NCBI RefSeq assembly: GCF_000389635.1
Contig: NC_021182.1
Location: forward strand, 3,286,001-3,350,000
DNA from: Clostridium pasteurianum BC1
Lineage (GTDB): Bacteria > Bacillota > Clostridia > Clostridiales > Clostridiaceae
Direction of reading: 5' to 3'
Length of the DNA stretch: 64,000 nt
Shown: in pieces, positions 9,673 to 17,068 of the stretch
Position numbering within the stretch: the first letter of the stretch is position 1
Layout of the letters: each line of letters begins with the position of its first letter
The notes under the pieces: model-generated
The model's input: only the letters and a program-made list of their open reading frames with translations
Told to the model about the DNA's origin: nothing
Databases searched by the model: none
Position numbers and translations under genes: made by a program

Positions 9673-9852
9673 GTGCTTTTAAATAAAAAAATATCAATAA
9701 TGCTTTTAATTTTTATTTTAGTATTAACTATTTACAACACTCGTACTGTATTTAGTATACAGGCTGAACAACTTAAAATCAATAATTTGGTCACAAGGGA
9801 TAGTGTTAAGATTACTGAAAGTAAATCTCTGGAAAGGGCTTTAACTCTGTAG
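9673..9852 (+). CDS. Small putative secreted protein or gene fragment
   Basis: A GTG-started frame of 59 residues begins MLLNKKISIM and continues with a strongly hydrophobic stretch (LLIFILVLTI), then a polar tail ending in ERALTL. It looks like a signal peptide followed by the start of a mature protein. The AAAGGA site directly abuts the GTG, which is poor spacing, so this may be the 5' remnant of a longer secreted-protein gene cut by the prophage rearrangements. I recognise no family. Confidence 0.35.
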   Translation: MLLNKKISIMLLIFILVLTIYNTRTVFSIQAEQLKINNLVTRDSVKITESKSLERALTL

Positions 9853-9913
9853 ACTCAAGAACAATACTAAAAGCGTATGCACCTATGACATATAATTATA
9901 TAAAAAGCATAAC

Positions 9914-9945
9914 AAAGGAGTAACTATATAAGCTACTCCTTTTTC
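9914..9945 (+). terminator. Phage-type terminator hairpin
   Basis: The stem aaggagta pairs with tactcctt and is followed by a T run. A nearly identical hairpin follows the Cro/CI gene at 57486-57513, which links this remnant to the second prophage. The same bases encode the last residues of the minus-strand DUF3606-like remnant. Confidence 0.65.
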
Positions 9946-10075
9946 TTCTTTAAATAACTTCTTATATCTTTTTCAGAATTTCCAACTGATTTAATAGCCG
10001 TAAATAACTCATCTTCCGTACATTGCAATAATTTACACCACAAATTATTCAAAATGTTTATTCTTATGTAAAAAA
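9933..10075 (-). pseudogene. Remnant of a DUF3606-like small protein
   Basis: A minus-strand frame ending at 9933 reads NILNNLWCKLLQCTEDELFT then AIKSVGNSEKDIRSYLKKKKE. The tryptophan-cysteine, DELxxAI and VGNS..DIRSYL pattern matches the short DUF3606 family. No start codon with a ribosome-binding site is visible upstream, so only the C-terminal part survives. Function of the family is unknown. Confidence 0.45.
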
Positions 10076-10078
10076 ATA

Positions 10079-10106
10079 AAGCCTAGAGAAATTAATCCCT
10101 AGGCTT
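10079..10106 (-). terminator. Terminator of the beta-flower protein gene
   Basis: Arms aagcctag and ctaggctt are followed on the minus strand by TATTTTTTTA. The same stem and tail occur at 58860-58886 in the second prophage, and a shortened version is read as coding sequence at the end of the scaffold gene (12824-12850). Confidence 0.75.
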
Positions 10107-10212
10107 AAATTTATTTCTGTATTGTAAAAGCTATCGAATAACTACTTGTAGAAATTAAACATTCTTCTTTCTCAATTTTTTAGAAAAATCCATCATATCC
10201 CCAATAAGGATA

Positions 10213-10539
10213 TCAAAATCCAAACCCAAACCCAAATCCAAATCCACCGAATGCAGCTCCTAACAATAAACCTGCTGCAAGTAGTCCTAGCCATGAACTA
10301 TGCACACGTCCAAGTCTATTGCCATTCATATTATATACATTCCATCCATTAAAATATCCAACTGGCATTTCCACAGAATTATAAATTACTCCATTTGATA
10401 CATAGGCTATTGGATTATAATTTGAATCATAAAGTACAGGATCATTAACATATCCAATGATTCTGTTACTTCCATCATAAACAATATTACCACTTAAATG
10501 ACCCACAACATTTTCATTTTGGTCATATATCTTTTCCAT
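10213..10539 (-). CDS. 4-fold beta-flower-like protein with a glycine-phenylalanine tail
   Basis: The 108-residue protein contains about four repeats of a beta-hairpin pattern (for example GNIVYDGSNRIIGYV, NPIAYVSNGVIY, NGWNVYNMNGNRLG). This is the layout of the small 4-fold beta-flower proteins. Residues about 84-108 form a hydrophobic, glycine-rich end (AAGLLLGAAFGG then alternating GF), possibly a membrane-associating glycine zipper. It is monocistronic with its own terminator at 10079. Its function is unknown. Confidence 0.6.
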   Translation of the reverse strand: MEKIYDQNENVVGHLSGNIVYDGSNRIIGYVNDPVLYDSNYNPIAYVSNGVIYNSVEMPVGYFNGWNVYNMNGNRLGRVHSSWLGLLAAGLLLGAAFGGFGFGFGFGF

Positions 10540-10847
10540 ACATTACTCATCCTTTCTCATATAGTATTTAACAAATCATAATAATCTTTTGCAGTATATT
10601 ATATGAAATTTAATGCTCAATGCCACAGCCATAGGACTTGCTTTGTATGAATCTTAAGTAATTAAAAAATAAAGCCTAAAGTAGTTTAGCTACCCTTGAC
10701 TTTATTCTTCATTAAGAATTCTACTATAGACAATATTATTATTTCCCATTATTTTTGTAATATACTATTATTTTTGTGTTGCATCTTTTTTATCTAAATA
10801 ATAAAATGTGGAAATGATGTTTAATACAATGTTTAATTACTATATTG

Positions 10848-10866
10848 ATTAATACGGACTCGTAAT
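10848..10866. promoter_or_regulatory. Operator-like motif upstream of the flavodoxin gene
   Basis: The motif attaatacggactcgtaat contains half-sites TTAATACG and CGTAATAA around GACT, an imperfect inverted repeat. Almost the same bases occur at 12392-12410 before the AhpD-like gene, and the flanking 70 bases are also alike. This fits a repressor-binding site of the TetR type overlapping or just downstream of a promoter. The regulator is not in the window between them. Confidence 0.55.
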
Positions 10867-10900
10867 AAAAAGTGTATTAAGTTATTGTGGGGTGTAAATG

Positions 10901-11429
10901 ATGAGAGCTGTGGTAATATATAAGTCTAAAGCGGGTTTTGCAAAAAAATATTCAGAATGGATTGCTAAAGATTTGTCAGCAGATATTTTTGATGTATCAA
11001 AAGATTAATATTAATATGCTGACTGTATATGATACCATAATTTATGGTGCTGGTTTGTATGCAGTAGGTATTAATGGAATAAAATTAATAACACAAACCA
11101 TTGATAAACTTAAAGATAAAAATATAGTTGTTTTTGCAACGAGAGCATCACCATCAAGAGAAGATGTAATAAATGATGTTAGAAATAAAAATTTTACTAC
11201 AGAGCAACAAAAATATATTAAGTTCTTTTATTTAAGGGGTGGATTTAATTATAGTAAATTAAACCTCTTTGATAAAATTCTTATGACATTACTGAAATGG
11301 AAACTGAAAAGTAAACAGGAAAAGGAATTAACAAATGATGAAATAGGTATGCTTGCTGTATATGATAGGCCAGTAGATTTTACAAGAAAGAAGAATATAG
11401 ATGAAATAATAAATTATGTTAATTCATAA
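10901..11429 (+). pseudogene. Flavodoxin-domain protein, frameshifted
   Basis: The gene starts at an ATG at 10898 or 10901 after GGGGTG and reads RAVVIYKSKAGFAKKY, the phosphate-binding loop of a flavodoxin. It then hits a TAA at 11006. The following frame continues the family at INMLTVYDTIIYGAGLYAVG and runs to 11429. Removing one A from the AAAA run at about 10999-11002 restores a single protein of about 175 residues ending FTRKKNIDEIINYVNS. It is either a disabled gene or a sequencing error in the A run. Its upstream region resembles that of the AhpD-like gene at 12452. Confidence 0.75.
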
Positions 11430-11521
11430 TTTATTATTTACACGAACTAAATTTAATTAATTTCAAATATCTGTCAATAATCTAACTATAATGAAAAATC
11501 ATTGAATCTCCTTTATAAAAT

Positions 11522-11557
11522 AATGAAAGGTACACTGGACAATCGGTGTACCTTTTC
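11522..11557 (+). terminator. Terminator after the flavodoxin gene
   Basis: The arms aaaggtacac and gtgtacctttt enclose a nine-base loop. The T-rich end and the position 90 bases after the flavodoxin stop fit a rho-independent terminator. Confidence 0.75.
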
Positions 11558-11674
11558 ACTGCTTGTACATATAATATATAGTGTAAGATGTAGCTATGCT
11601 ATACTTCTCCTTTAAACTCTATAAAAGATTGCTAGTAGAATAATGTTTGCTAATTTTCACAAATATCACTCCAT

Positions 11675-11702
11675 GATGTGCCCTCGTGGTGCATCTTTTT
11701 TA
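11675..11702 (+). terminator. Terminator-like hairpin of a recurring type
   Basis: The stem gatgtgcc..ggtgcatc is followed by six Ts. Variants lie at 12306-12334 and 58447-58475, with a half-copy at about 10774. There is no intact gene directly upstream, so it may be left from a deleted one. Confidence 0.6.
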
Positions 11703-11757
11703 ATATTGAATTAATCCAATGAATATGCTGACATTTTATTGAAATCAACTTGTTTGA

Positions 11758-11786
11758 GGGTAGTCGTTATGGCTACCTGTTTTTTA
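11758..11786 (+). terminator. Terminator-like hairpin without an upstream gene
   Basis: GGGTAG pairs with CTACC around a short loop, followed by tgtttttt. The nearest intact plus-strand gene is far upstream, suggesting gene loss here. Confidence 0.5.
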
Positions 11787-11867
11787 TGTAAAAAAAATAT
11801 TACTATTGAAATATTATAAAAGTATTATTATAAATATAAGGAAGTACCCCATTTATAGTTGTACAAA

Positions 11868-11911
11868 TAGAAAACAGATGCATAGTAAAAATTACTTACA
11901 TCTGTTTTCTA
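11868..11911 (-). terminator. Terminator of the glycosyltransferase remnant
   Basis: Arms tagaaaacagatg and catctgttttcta form a perfect 13-base stem just downstream of the minus-strand gene stop at 11930. The stem lies in the middle of otherwise AT-rich sequence. Confidence 0.75.
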
Positions 11912-11929
11912 TATTAGATATTTAAAATT

Positions 11930-12166
11930 TTAAGCAAGAATAACTTTTTTTCTTTTTAACTTAAAAATTTCTTCAACTGCTTTTTTATAACCACCAGCTT
12001 CTTTAAAAGAGTCACTTATTTTTTTTATATTTTTAAGATAATTTGGATCAGTTAAAACCTTCTTAACAGAATTTTTTAAAATTTCTGGAGTAAGATTATC
12101 CTTATCAAGAGAAATAGTTGCTCCTAATTCTTCAGCTCTTTTTGCCATATTATTGTCAATTTCCAT
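11930..12166 (-). pseudogene. C-terminal remnant of a MGT/UGT-type glycosyltransferase
   Basis: The 78 residues match only the end of macrolide-type GT1 glycosyltransferases: AKRAEELGATISLD, LTPEILKNSVKKVL, and the family's final SFKEAGGYKKAVEEI. A full enzyme has about 400 residues, so the N-terminal acceptor domain and most of the UDP-sugar domain are missing. There is no good ribosome-binding site before the ATG. The true terminator is kept downstream. It is a deletion remnant and not expected to be active. Confidence 0.7.
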
Positions 12167-12305
12167 TTTCCATGTATACGTTTAATATCAATGAATAAAT
12201 TAATAAATATGTATTAACAATTTTATGGAATTTATTTTTATACTACTGATGAATATATTCCATAGGATTATCAATAATATTTTTTCATAACTATCTATTT
12301 AAACA

Positions 12306-12334
12306 GGATGTGCCTATTGTGGTTCATCTTTTTT
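12306..12334 (+). terminator. Terminator-like hairpin before the AhpD-like gene
   Basis: gatgtgcc pairs imperfectly with ggttcatc, followed by seven Ts. It belongs to the same hairpin type as 11675-11702 and directly precedes the promoter-operator region of the next gene. Confidence 0.55.
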
Positions 12335-12391
12335 TATTCTATAAATAAAATCTAGAAACACTGTTTAATTCAAGTTATAATTAGTACATGC

Positions 12392-12410
12392 ATTAATACG
12401 GACTTGTAAA
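12392..12410. promoter_or_regulatory. Operator-like motif upstream of the AhpD-like gene
   Basis: attaatacggacttgtaa differs in one base from the motif at 10848. A TATAAT-like box lies at about 12375-12380, so the motif sits just downstream of the likely promoter, a usual repressor position. Confidence 0.55.
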
Positions 12411-12451
12411 ATTAAACGAAGTAAATATTATTTATAACAGGAGGAATAACC

Positions 12452-12790
12452 ATGGACATTAAAAAAATGAAAGAGTATCGAAAAGAGTACAATCTGAAAC
12501 TCATTCAGGCTGACGACTTCTTTAAGGAATTTGGAGAATTGGATGATAAAACATATTCTGCTGGTGCGATTGATAAAAAGCACAAAGAACTTATGGGATT
12601 AGCCATTTCAGTAGTTAGCCGTTGCAACGAGTGTATTTGTTATCACATAGAGGGTTGCCTAAATGTTGGAGCAAGTGTAGATGAGATTATGGAAGCAATA
12701 AAGATTGGCGTTATTGGTGGCGGTTCTATCACTTATCCTAATGCGAGATTTGCTATGAAAGTATTAGAAGAATTTACATTGGGAGAATAA
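12452..12790 (+). CDS. Carboxymuconolactone decarboxylase / AhpD-like family protein
   Basis: The 112-residue protein has the family core with the CxxC redox pair in CNECICYH (residues about 67-74) and the following HIEGCLNVGASVDEIMEAI helix. The CxxC-x3-H arrangement is typical of AhpD-like peroxidase partners, so a redox or alkyl-hydroperoxide role is more likely than an aromatic decarboxylase. A good AGGAGG site precedes the ATG by 8 bases. It carries the same operator-like motif as the flavodoxin gene, suggesting joint control. It converges with the phage scaffold gene. Confidence 0.8.
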   Translation: MDIKKMKEYRKEYNLKLIQADDFFKEFGELDDKTYSAGAIDKKHKELMGLAISVVSRCNECICYHIEGCLNVGASVDEIMEAIKIGVIGGGSITYPNARFAMKVLEEFTLGE

Positions 12791-12823
12791 AATATTTCAT
12801 TCAGATTATTCTAATACGTTGAA

Positions 12824-13402
12824 CTAAATATAAAAATAAAGCCCAGGCTTATAGTCATCTTTTGGCGGCTTATATGAGCCACTTGTTTTTGCGAATTCTG
12901 TTTTTACAGTTTCACCGTATTTGTTAAATAAATTAGTCAAAGTTTCAAGATTTTTGCTAGTAGCATCTTCATCATTCCCAACTACAAAGTCAGCTAGCTC
13001 GGAAGGCAATTTCTTTTCTGTCAATGTTTTCAATGCTTTATTAGTCAGATCTTTTCTCAAACTATCAGCTTCAATTTTTGCAATTTTAGCCTGTAAATCT
13101 GCTAAAGTCTTATCTTTAGGATCTGCCTCGGGATATTTCTTCTTGTATTCTTCATCTATAAGACCAGGAAGTTTATCCTTTTTAAAATTGTCAATAGCTG
13201 TCTGTACTCCATTTGTAACTTTGCTATCTGCATAACTCTGTAAATACTTCTTGCCATCTTCATTTTCTGCTAAAAACTTTGTAACTCCATTAAGTGTTAT
13301 TGCCTGTGGTTCTGTAGGTGTTAAACCCTTAATGTAGTTAGTTAATTCGTCGCCGCCTTTTGTTATTGCTTCTGTCAATGCTTTTATTTCATCACCTGTC
13401 AT
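12824..13402 (-). pseudogene. Phage capsid scaffolding protein, 3' end fused to terminator sequence
   Basis: The 192-residue protein is acidic and lysine-rich with a coiled-coil centre (DLQAKIAKIEADSLRKDL), like the GP20/DUF4355 scaffolding proteins that shape the phage procapsid. AAGGAGAG precedes the ATG. The last codons (KPGLYFYI) are spelled AAGCCTGGGCTTTATTTTTA, the same bases as the phage terminators at 10079 and 58860. A deletion therefore seems to have joined the gene to a terminator. The major capsid gene expected next is missing. Confidence 0.65.
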
Positions 13403-13490
13403 TATTAATTCACTCTCCTTATGTCCTTATAGTTCAATTAAGTCCTATAAGTACAATTATTTTAGTAGTTTAGTGTCATTGCGGACAAAA

Positions 13491-13521
13491 TAAAAAAAGC
13501 CTTATTTCTAAGACTTTTTTA
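13491..13521 (-). terminator. Terminator of the 13545-13943 membrane protein gene
   Basis: aaaaaagccttat pairs with taagactttttt around a short loop, immediately downstream of the minus-strand stop codon. It separates the gene from the scaffold gene. Confidence 0.65.
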
Positions 13522-13544
13522 AACTTTTTTTCATAAATAAAACT

Positions 13545-13943
13545 TTAAATAACTTCAGCATTCTCATCATCTTTTGTTTTTTCTTCTTGTATAGTGTCAA
13601 TTTCCAAAGTGCTTTCTTTATTAACATCTTTATTTTTAACTAAGTGTTTTGAAAGTTTTGTATTAACTATACCAACACCCGCTAATATAAATGCCATACC
13701 TCCGTAGATACCAACTGAATTAAATATTGATGGTAACAGTTGTGATGGTATCAATTGTTGTTCAACGGTAGTAACACTATAGCCCTGGGCTATATATTGG
13801 CTCACTGCACTTCTATATAGAATAACATTATCAATCAATAATGCAATTCCAATAAGTGCTACAAAAATAGCAGCGGAATATAAAACAATGGAACTAACTA
13901 CTTTTTTTGACTTTTTAGCTTTAGTTTTCTGCTCAGATTCCAT
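13545..13943 (-). CDS. Hypothetical two-segment membrane protein
   Basis: The preferred start is the ATG at 13943, seven bases after GGAGAG; an ATG 15 bases upstream overlaps that site. The 132-residue product has a basic N-terminus (KTKAKKSKK), two hydrophobic segments (VVSSIVLYSAAIFVALIGIA and about residues 72-90, GIYGGMAFILAGVGI), an extracytoplasmic loop between them and an acidic tail. No family is recognised. It lies between phage head and scaffold genes on the same strand and could be prophage cargo. Confidence 0.55.
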   Translation of the reverse strand: MESEQKTKAKKSKKVVSSIVLYSAAIFVALIGIALLIDNVILYRSAVSQYIAQGYSVTTVEQQLIPSQLLPSIFNSVGIYGGMAFILAGVGIVNTKLSKHLVKNKDVNKESTLEIDTIQEEKTKDDENAEVI

Positions 13944-14122
13944 AATAATTCTCTCCATTCTATACCTAAAAGGTTTTAATTTAATTAATCACGGATTATG
14001 TCATTATACCACCCGAACTATTGACATTAGAAAAAAATCATGAAAGTTTATATTTTATTTTCAATATGCTCATATTTGTATTAGTACGAATAACAAAAAT
14101 CTCATTTCCTTTACCATCCCCA

Positions 14123-14758
14123 TTAATTATTTGCGATATTTACCCAAACACATTTATATAATACATGCGCAGGTATTTCTGGCGCTTCACTATCATCAAT
14201 AGCATATATTTTACCGTCCTGTTCCATGCAAAAGAAGCAAGTATGCTCAAATTTTGCACTCCATATGTGTTTTTTTATGCCTGCTTTTTTTGCAATATCA
14301 ATACTAGCAGCTGCCTGTACTCTAATTAGCTCATTAGTTAAAAGCCTATAGCTCTCGTAAGCAGTTACATTAAATACTTTTTCAATCTGTTTTCCAGCTC
14401 CATCTATTGTTGTATTACTATTAGTTATATCAAGTATTAATTTTTTTAGCATATTCACAGTTTTGGTTTTGTTATCCCAAATTCTGTCTGAAAATAATTT
14501 CCCATCTATTTTTGTGTTCACAGCTTTTAGAATATCTTTTTCAGACGGAAAATTTAAGCTTGCATTTAATATATCAGAGTTCTTATTATAGGTATTTTCA
14601 TAAACATTAGATAATATATTGCTTACCTTATCAGTCTCTGTCTTTTCTAGTGTCTTAAAGTCATTTTCTAGCTCAAAAAATATTTTGTTTGATATATTTG
14701 TCCTTTGAATTTTAGTGAACTGTAAAACGCCCTTAGACGCATATTCCATAAATATCAA
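14123..14758 (-). CDS. Phage head morphogenesis protein (Mu gpF / SPP1 gp7 type), possibly N-truncated
   Basis: The C-terminal block HTCFFCMEQDGKIYAIDDSE followed by PEIPAHVLYKCVWV is the signature of phage minor head proteins: a cysteine pair, a DGKxY/F core and a P-H-CxC-like end. The first 110 residues are helical. The 211 residues are shorter than the usual 250-350, and the start (TTG at 14758 or ATG at 14749) lacks a strong ribosome-binding site. It follows a small gene and the portal remnant, the normal phage order. Confidence 0.65.
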   Translation of the reverse strand: MIFMEYASKGVLQFTKIQRTNISNKIFFELENDFKTLEKTETDKVSNILSNVYENTYNKNSDILNASLNFPSEKDILKAVNTKIDGKLFSDRIWDNKTKTVNMLKKLILDITNSNTTIDGAGKQIEKVFNVTAYESYRLLTNELIRVQAAASIDIAKKAGIKKHIWSAKFEHTCFFCMEQDGKIYAIDDSEAPEIPAHVLYKCVWVNIANN

Positions 14759-14760
14759 CG

Positions 14761-14961
14761 CTATTGTTTTTTTATTTTGTCCATCATGTCATTTTGTTGC
14801 TTGAATATTGGTTTCATGGCATTATTGGCATTATCCATATTATCCACACTAAGTTGCTCGATTTGATTTCGCACTGATGATATTGTATAAATCTTGCTAT
14901 TCCGTGGAAGTTTGTTTACCAAATCAAATTTAGTTAGGTTGGTTTTCAGTGCTGCCACCAT
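14761..14961 (-). CDS. Small phage protein between portal and head genes
   Basis: An ATG at 14961 overlaps the end of the portal frame by 32 bases and opens 66 residues ending in DMMDKIKKQ. The composition is polar and helical (RNQIEQLSVDNMDNANNAMK). I do not recognise a family. The overlap with the portal gene and the position before the head-morphogenesis gene suggest a real, translationally coupled phage gene, though a remnant is also possible. Confidence 0.4.
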   Translation of the reverse strand: MVAALKTNLTKFDLVNKLPRNSKIYTISSVRNQIEQLSVDNMDNANNAMKPIFKQQNDMMDKIKKQ

Positions 14962-15238
14962 TATCACCATCAGTATTGTTGGTATTATCAATATTACTAT
15001 TTCCACTATCCAAGGGAATACTGCCACCGCCTAATAGGATAGACCCAAAAACAGCATCCTTACTTTCCTGTTTTATTTTTGCCATTTCTCCCTGTGGATT
15101 TTCTACGAAGCTTAGCTGGGATAACGCAGTTTGAATACATAATTTATCCCCGAGCTGTGCTGTCATCATATCATCCATAGGAACATTAGGTGTAAATTTA
15201 GCTTTTACATCTTTATAATCATAATTTGTGCTTTTAAC
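14930..15238 (-). pseudogene. 3' remnant of a phage portal protein
   Basis: The frame reads through SVKSTNYDYKDVKAKFTPNV and PMDDMMTAQLGDKLCIQTAL to a polar, glycine-asparagine-rich end at 14930. The pattern NVP.D....Q....G.LS..T.L is the end of SPP1-gp6-type portal proteins, which form the DNA entry ring. Portal proteins have 400-500 residues, so about 80% is missing. The upstream edge abuts the terminase stop region at about 15238, marking a deletion junction. Confidence 0.6.
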
Positions 15239-15239
15239 G

Positions 15240-16030
15240 CTATTTTGTAAATTCAGCAGTTACGTCCGGTGCGTCATCATGTATAGAATATTTTTGTCCT
15301 CTAAAATCTAATATCTGATCCGTAAATTCTGAATCTTCCTCAGCAAAAATAATTTGGCCTTTATTCATATAAGGAATAATAGTACTAATTTTATCATCCT
15401 TATTTTTCCTCTGGGCTTCATTGATAATATTAATTCCCCTAAATCTAAGTACATCATCTTTATTAATTTTAAGTTCAAGTTGGTTCGCATCCGCGCCATT
15501 GAAAGTATTTTTTTCAATGTAAACCTGAGAAATATCTGGATACTCTCTTAAAAGCTTAATGGCGTGGTCAATATACTTGTCAAAATCGGTTCTTGCATTT
15601 ATTTTGGCAAGTTCAGCTTTACGAGCATACTTTAAATTATTATCAGCCTGAGATCCAACCAAAAAAGCTTAATAATCTGATTTACCCTTTGCTGTACTGG
15701 CTGGATCTATACAAAGCATAGTTTTTATAAAATTATGGGTTTCAATTTCTTTTCTTGGTTCTGTAGCAACTGTTTTAAACCACTTTTCACCTATTGAATT
15801 TACATCACCTTGAACTTCCTGCTTAAATGAAGAAGGATTCTCATAATATAAAAGTGCTTGGTCTAGGCAGTCCCAAAATTCAGACCATAAAAGAGGGTAC
15901 TGCATTTCACTTTGATGTTCCCAGTAAAACTCTGTTGCATCTTCTAACCTATCTATGTTTTTAAAATCAAAGTTAATATATTTTAAATATAATAGCCCCT
16001 ACTGTAAGTCTCCTCTGTCTTAAACACAAC
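15240..16030 (-). pseudogene. Phage terminase large subunit, interrupted and truncated
   Basis: Two segments of one gene lie in the same frame. The upstream one ends LCIDPASTAKGKSDY (15669-15905 and upstream), where CIDPA is the metal-binding aspartate of the nuclease domain. A TAA at 15666-15668 replaces the next codon, and the protein resumes AFLVGSQADNNLKYA to 15240. Further upstream, LKYINFDFKNIDRLEDATEF continues in frame. At about 15995 a frame change leads to VVFKTEETYSRGYY, and the ATPase half is gone. The DNA-packaging motor protein is therefore dead here. Confidence 0.7.
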
Positions 16031-16056
16031 AAAACACCAACATTTCTGCTGGTGCT
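16023..16056 (-). terminator. Hairpin at the truncated 5' edge of the terminase
   Basis: caccag and tggtg arms surround aaatgt, followed on the minus strand by TTTTG. It occupies the point where the terminase coding sequence is lost. Confidence 0.45.
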
Positions 16057-16189
16057 CTTTCAGTATTTGCATACAAGGGATACCGTATACTTTTATGATA
16101 TTATTTAAATTTTACTTTTATTCTATTCTTGTAACGTATTTTATAATTTTACATACTCTATTTATGTAGTAAATTTTATGGAGGTAGTT

Positions 16190-16702
16190 ATGTACTATAC
16201 TTACAATAGAGGAGATTCAGACATTGACAATAATAATCAGGAGATTGACGAAGATCGTGCTAATCCATCTATGAATCCTAATTTCCCTATGAACCCTAAT
16301 TTCCCTATGAATCCTGGACCTTCTATGAACCCTAAACCTTCTATGAATCTTGGGCCATCTATGAGCCCTAAACCTTCTATGAATCCTAAATCATCTCATC
16401 ATGCCAATAAAAAATATACTAAGATGCCTTCTATGGCACCACATGCAGTCTGTTGCCCTATGATGATGCATCCAATGATGTATAATTATGATGATGGTTA
16501 CGACGACGGCTACGATGCCGGCTATGACGATGCTTATGCTGATGATCCAGATGATTACTATGATGACGCAGACCCTTATTATTTTGATGACCAAGTAGAT
16601 GACCCAGATTCTGATCCCCGTCGCAGACGTAGAAGAAGAATACGTAGAAGAAGACGTAGAAGACGTAGACCTATGCCTTATAGATCTTTTGAGATGTATT
16701 AA
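16190..16702 (+). CDS. Low-complexity protein with Met-Asn-Pro repeats, Asp-Tyr region and Arg-rich tail
   Basis: I chose the ATG at 16190 because GGAGGT lies seven bases upstream; an earlier ATG at 16178 is part of that site. The 170-residue product has three zones. Residues about 25-70 hold tandem repeats of the form NPxPSM. Residues about 95-135 are an acidic tyrosine-aspartate run (YDDGYDDGYDAGYDD). The end is an arginine block (RRRRRRRIRRRRRRRRR) closing with YRSFEMY. Such polar repeats and charged blocks suggest a spore-coat or nucleic-acid-coating protein, but this is inference. It has its own terminator. Confidence 0.65.
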   Translation: MYYTYNRGDSDIDNNNQEIDEDRANPSMNPNFPMNPNFPMNPGPSMNPKPSMNLGPSMSPKPSMNPKSSHHANKKYTKMPSMAPHAVCCPMMMHPMMYNYDDGYDDGYDAGYDDAYADDPDDYYDDADPYYFDDQVDDPDSDPRRRRRRRIRRRRRRRRRPMPYRSFEMY

Positions 16703-16711
16703 ATACAAATT

Positions 16712-16746
16712 TAATGGAGCACTCCGTTCAAGAGTGCTCCATTTAT
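16712..16746 (+). terminator. Terminator of the low-complexity protein gene
   Basis: Arms atggagcactc and gagtgctccat form a perfect stem and are followed by ttat. The hairpin begins ten bases after the stop codon. Confidence 0.8.
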
Positions 16747-16774
16747 AATCTAATTTTTAAGAGTAGGTAAGCAG

Positions 16775-16925
16775 TGCAGACACTTATCAAGGCGTTGGAA
16801 TCGAACCATCAGCTACTCCTGCCCTTATGATTTCTCATTACTCTTATTTAGTATGAGGTAGTAGGATTCGGACCTACCCTATATTTCTACAGTCCAAGAT
16901 TTTACCCCATATTTTTAACCACTGC
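16775..16925 (-). pseudogene. Degenerate tRNA-like sequences
   Basis: On the minus strand, two T-arm-like stretches occur: GTAGGTCCGAATCCTAC and GGTTCGATTCCAACG. The first is preceded by GGACTGTAGA, which resembles a tyrosine anticodon loop (GTA), and by a D-arm-like AGTGGTTAAA. Neither sequence folds into a complete cloverleaf with a paired acceptor stem as far as I can see. They look like decayed phage-carried tRNA genes next to the integrase. Confidence 0.35.
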
Positions 16926-17068
16926 TTTGTTAGAGTACAAAACAGAAAACTATAGGTTGATAACCTTTAATTTTAGTAACAAATTCTATAAGTGCTTATA
17001 CAACAACACGTCTGTTAATTATATAAGTCTTACCTTTATAGCCTACACGTTAACCTTGTTTTGGTAAT

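Noticed and set aside
11000-11010. Programmed frameshift in the flavodoxin gene
   Set aside because: No classic slippery heptamer plus downstream structure was seen, and flavodoxins are not known for this; a single-base indel is simpler.
16391-16708. Minus-strand frame opposite the Arg-rich protein
   Set aside because: The odd Ser/Ile-rich translation is the complement of the plus-strand repeats and has no start signal.
16775-16925. Functional tRNA genes on the minus strand
   Set aside because: T-arm-like parts are present but a complete cloverleaf with paired acceptor stem could not be formed; listed only as degenerate.
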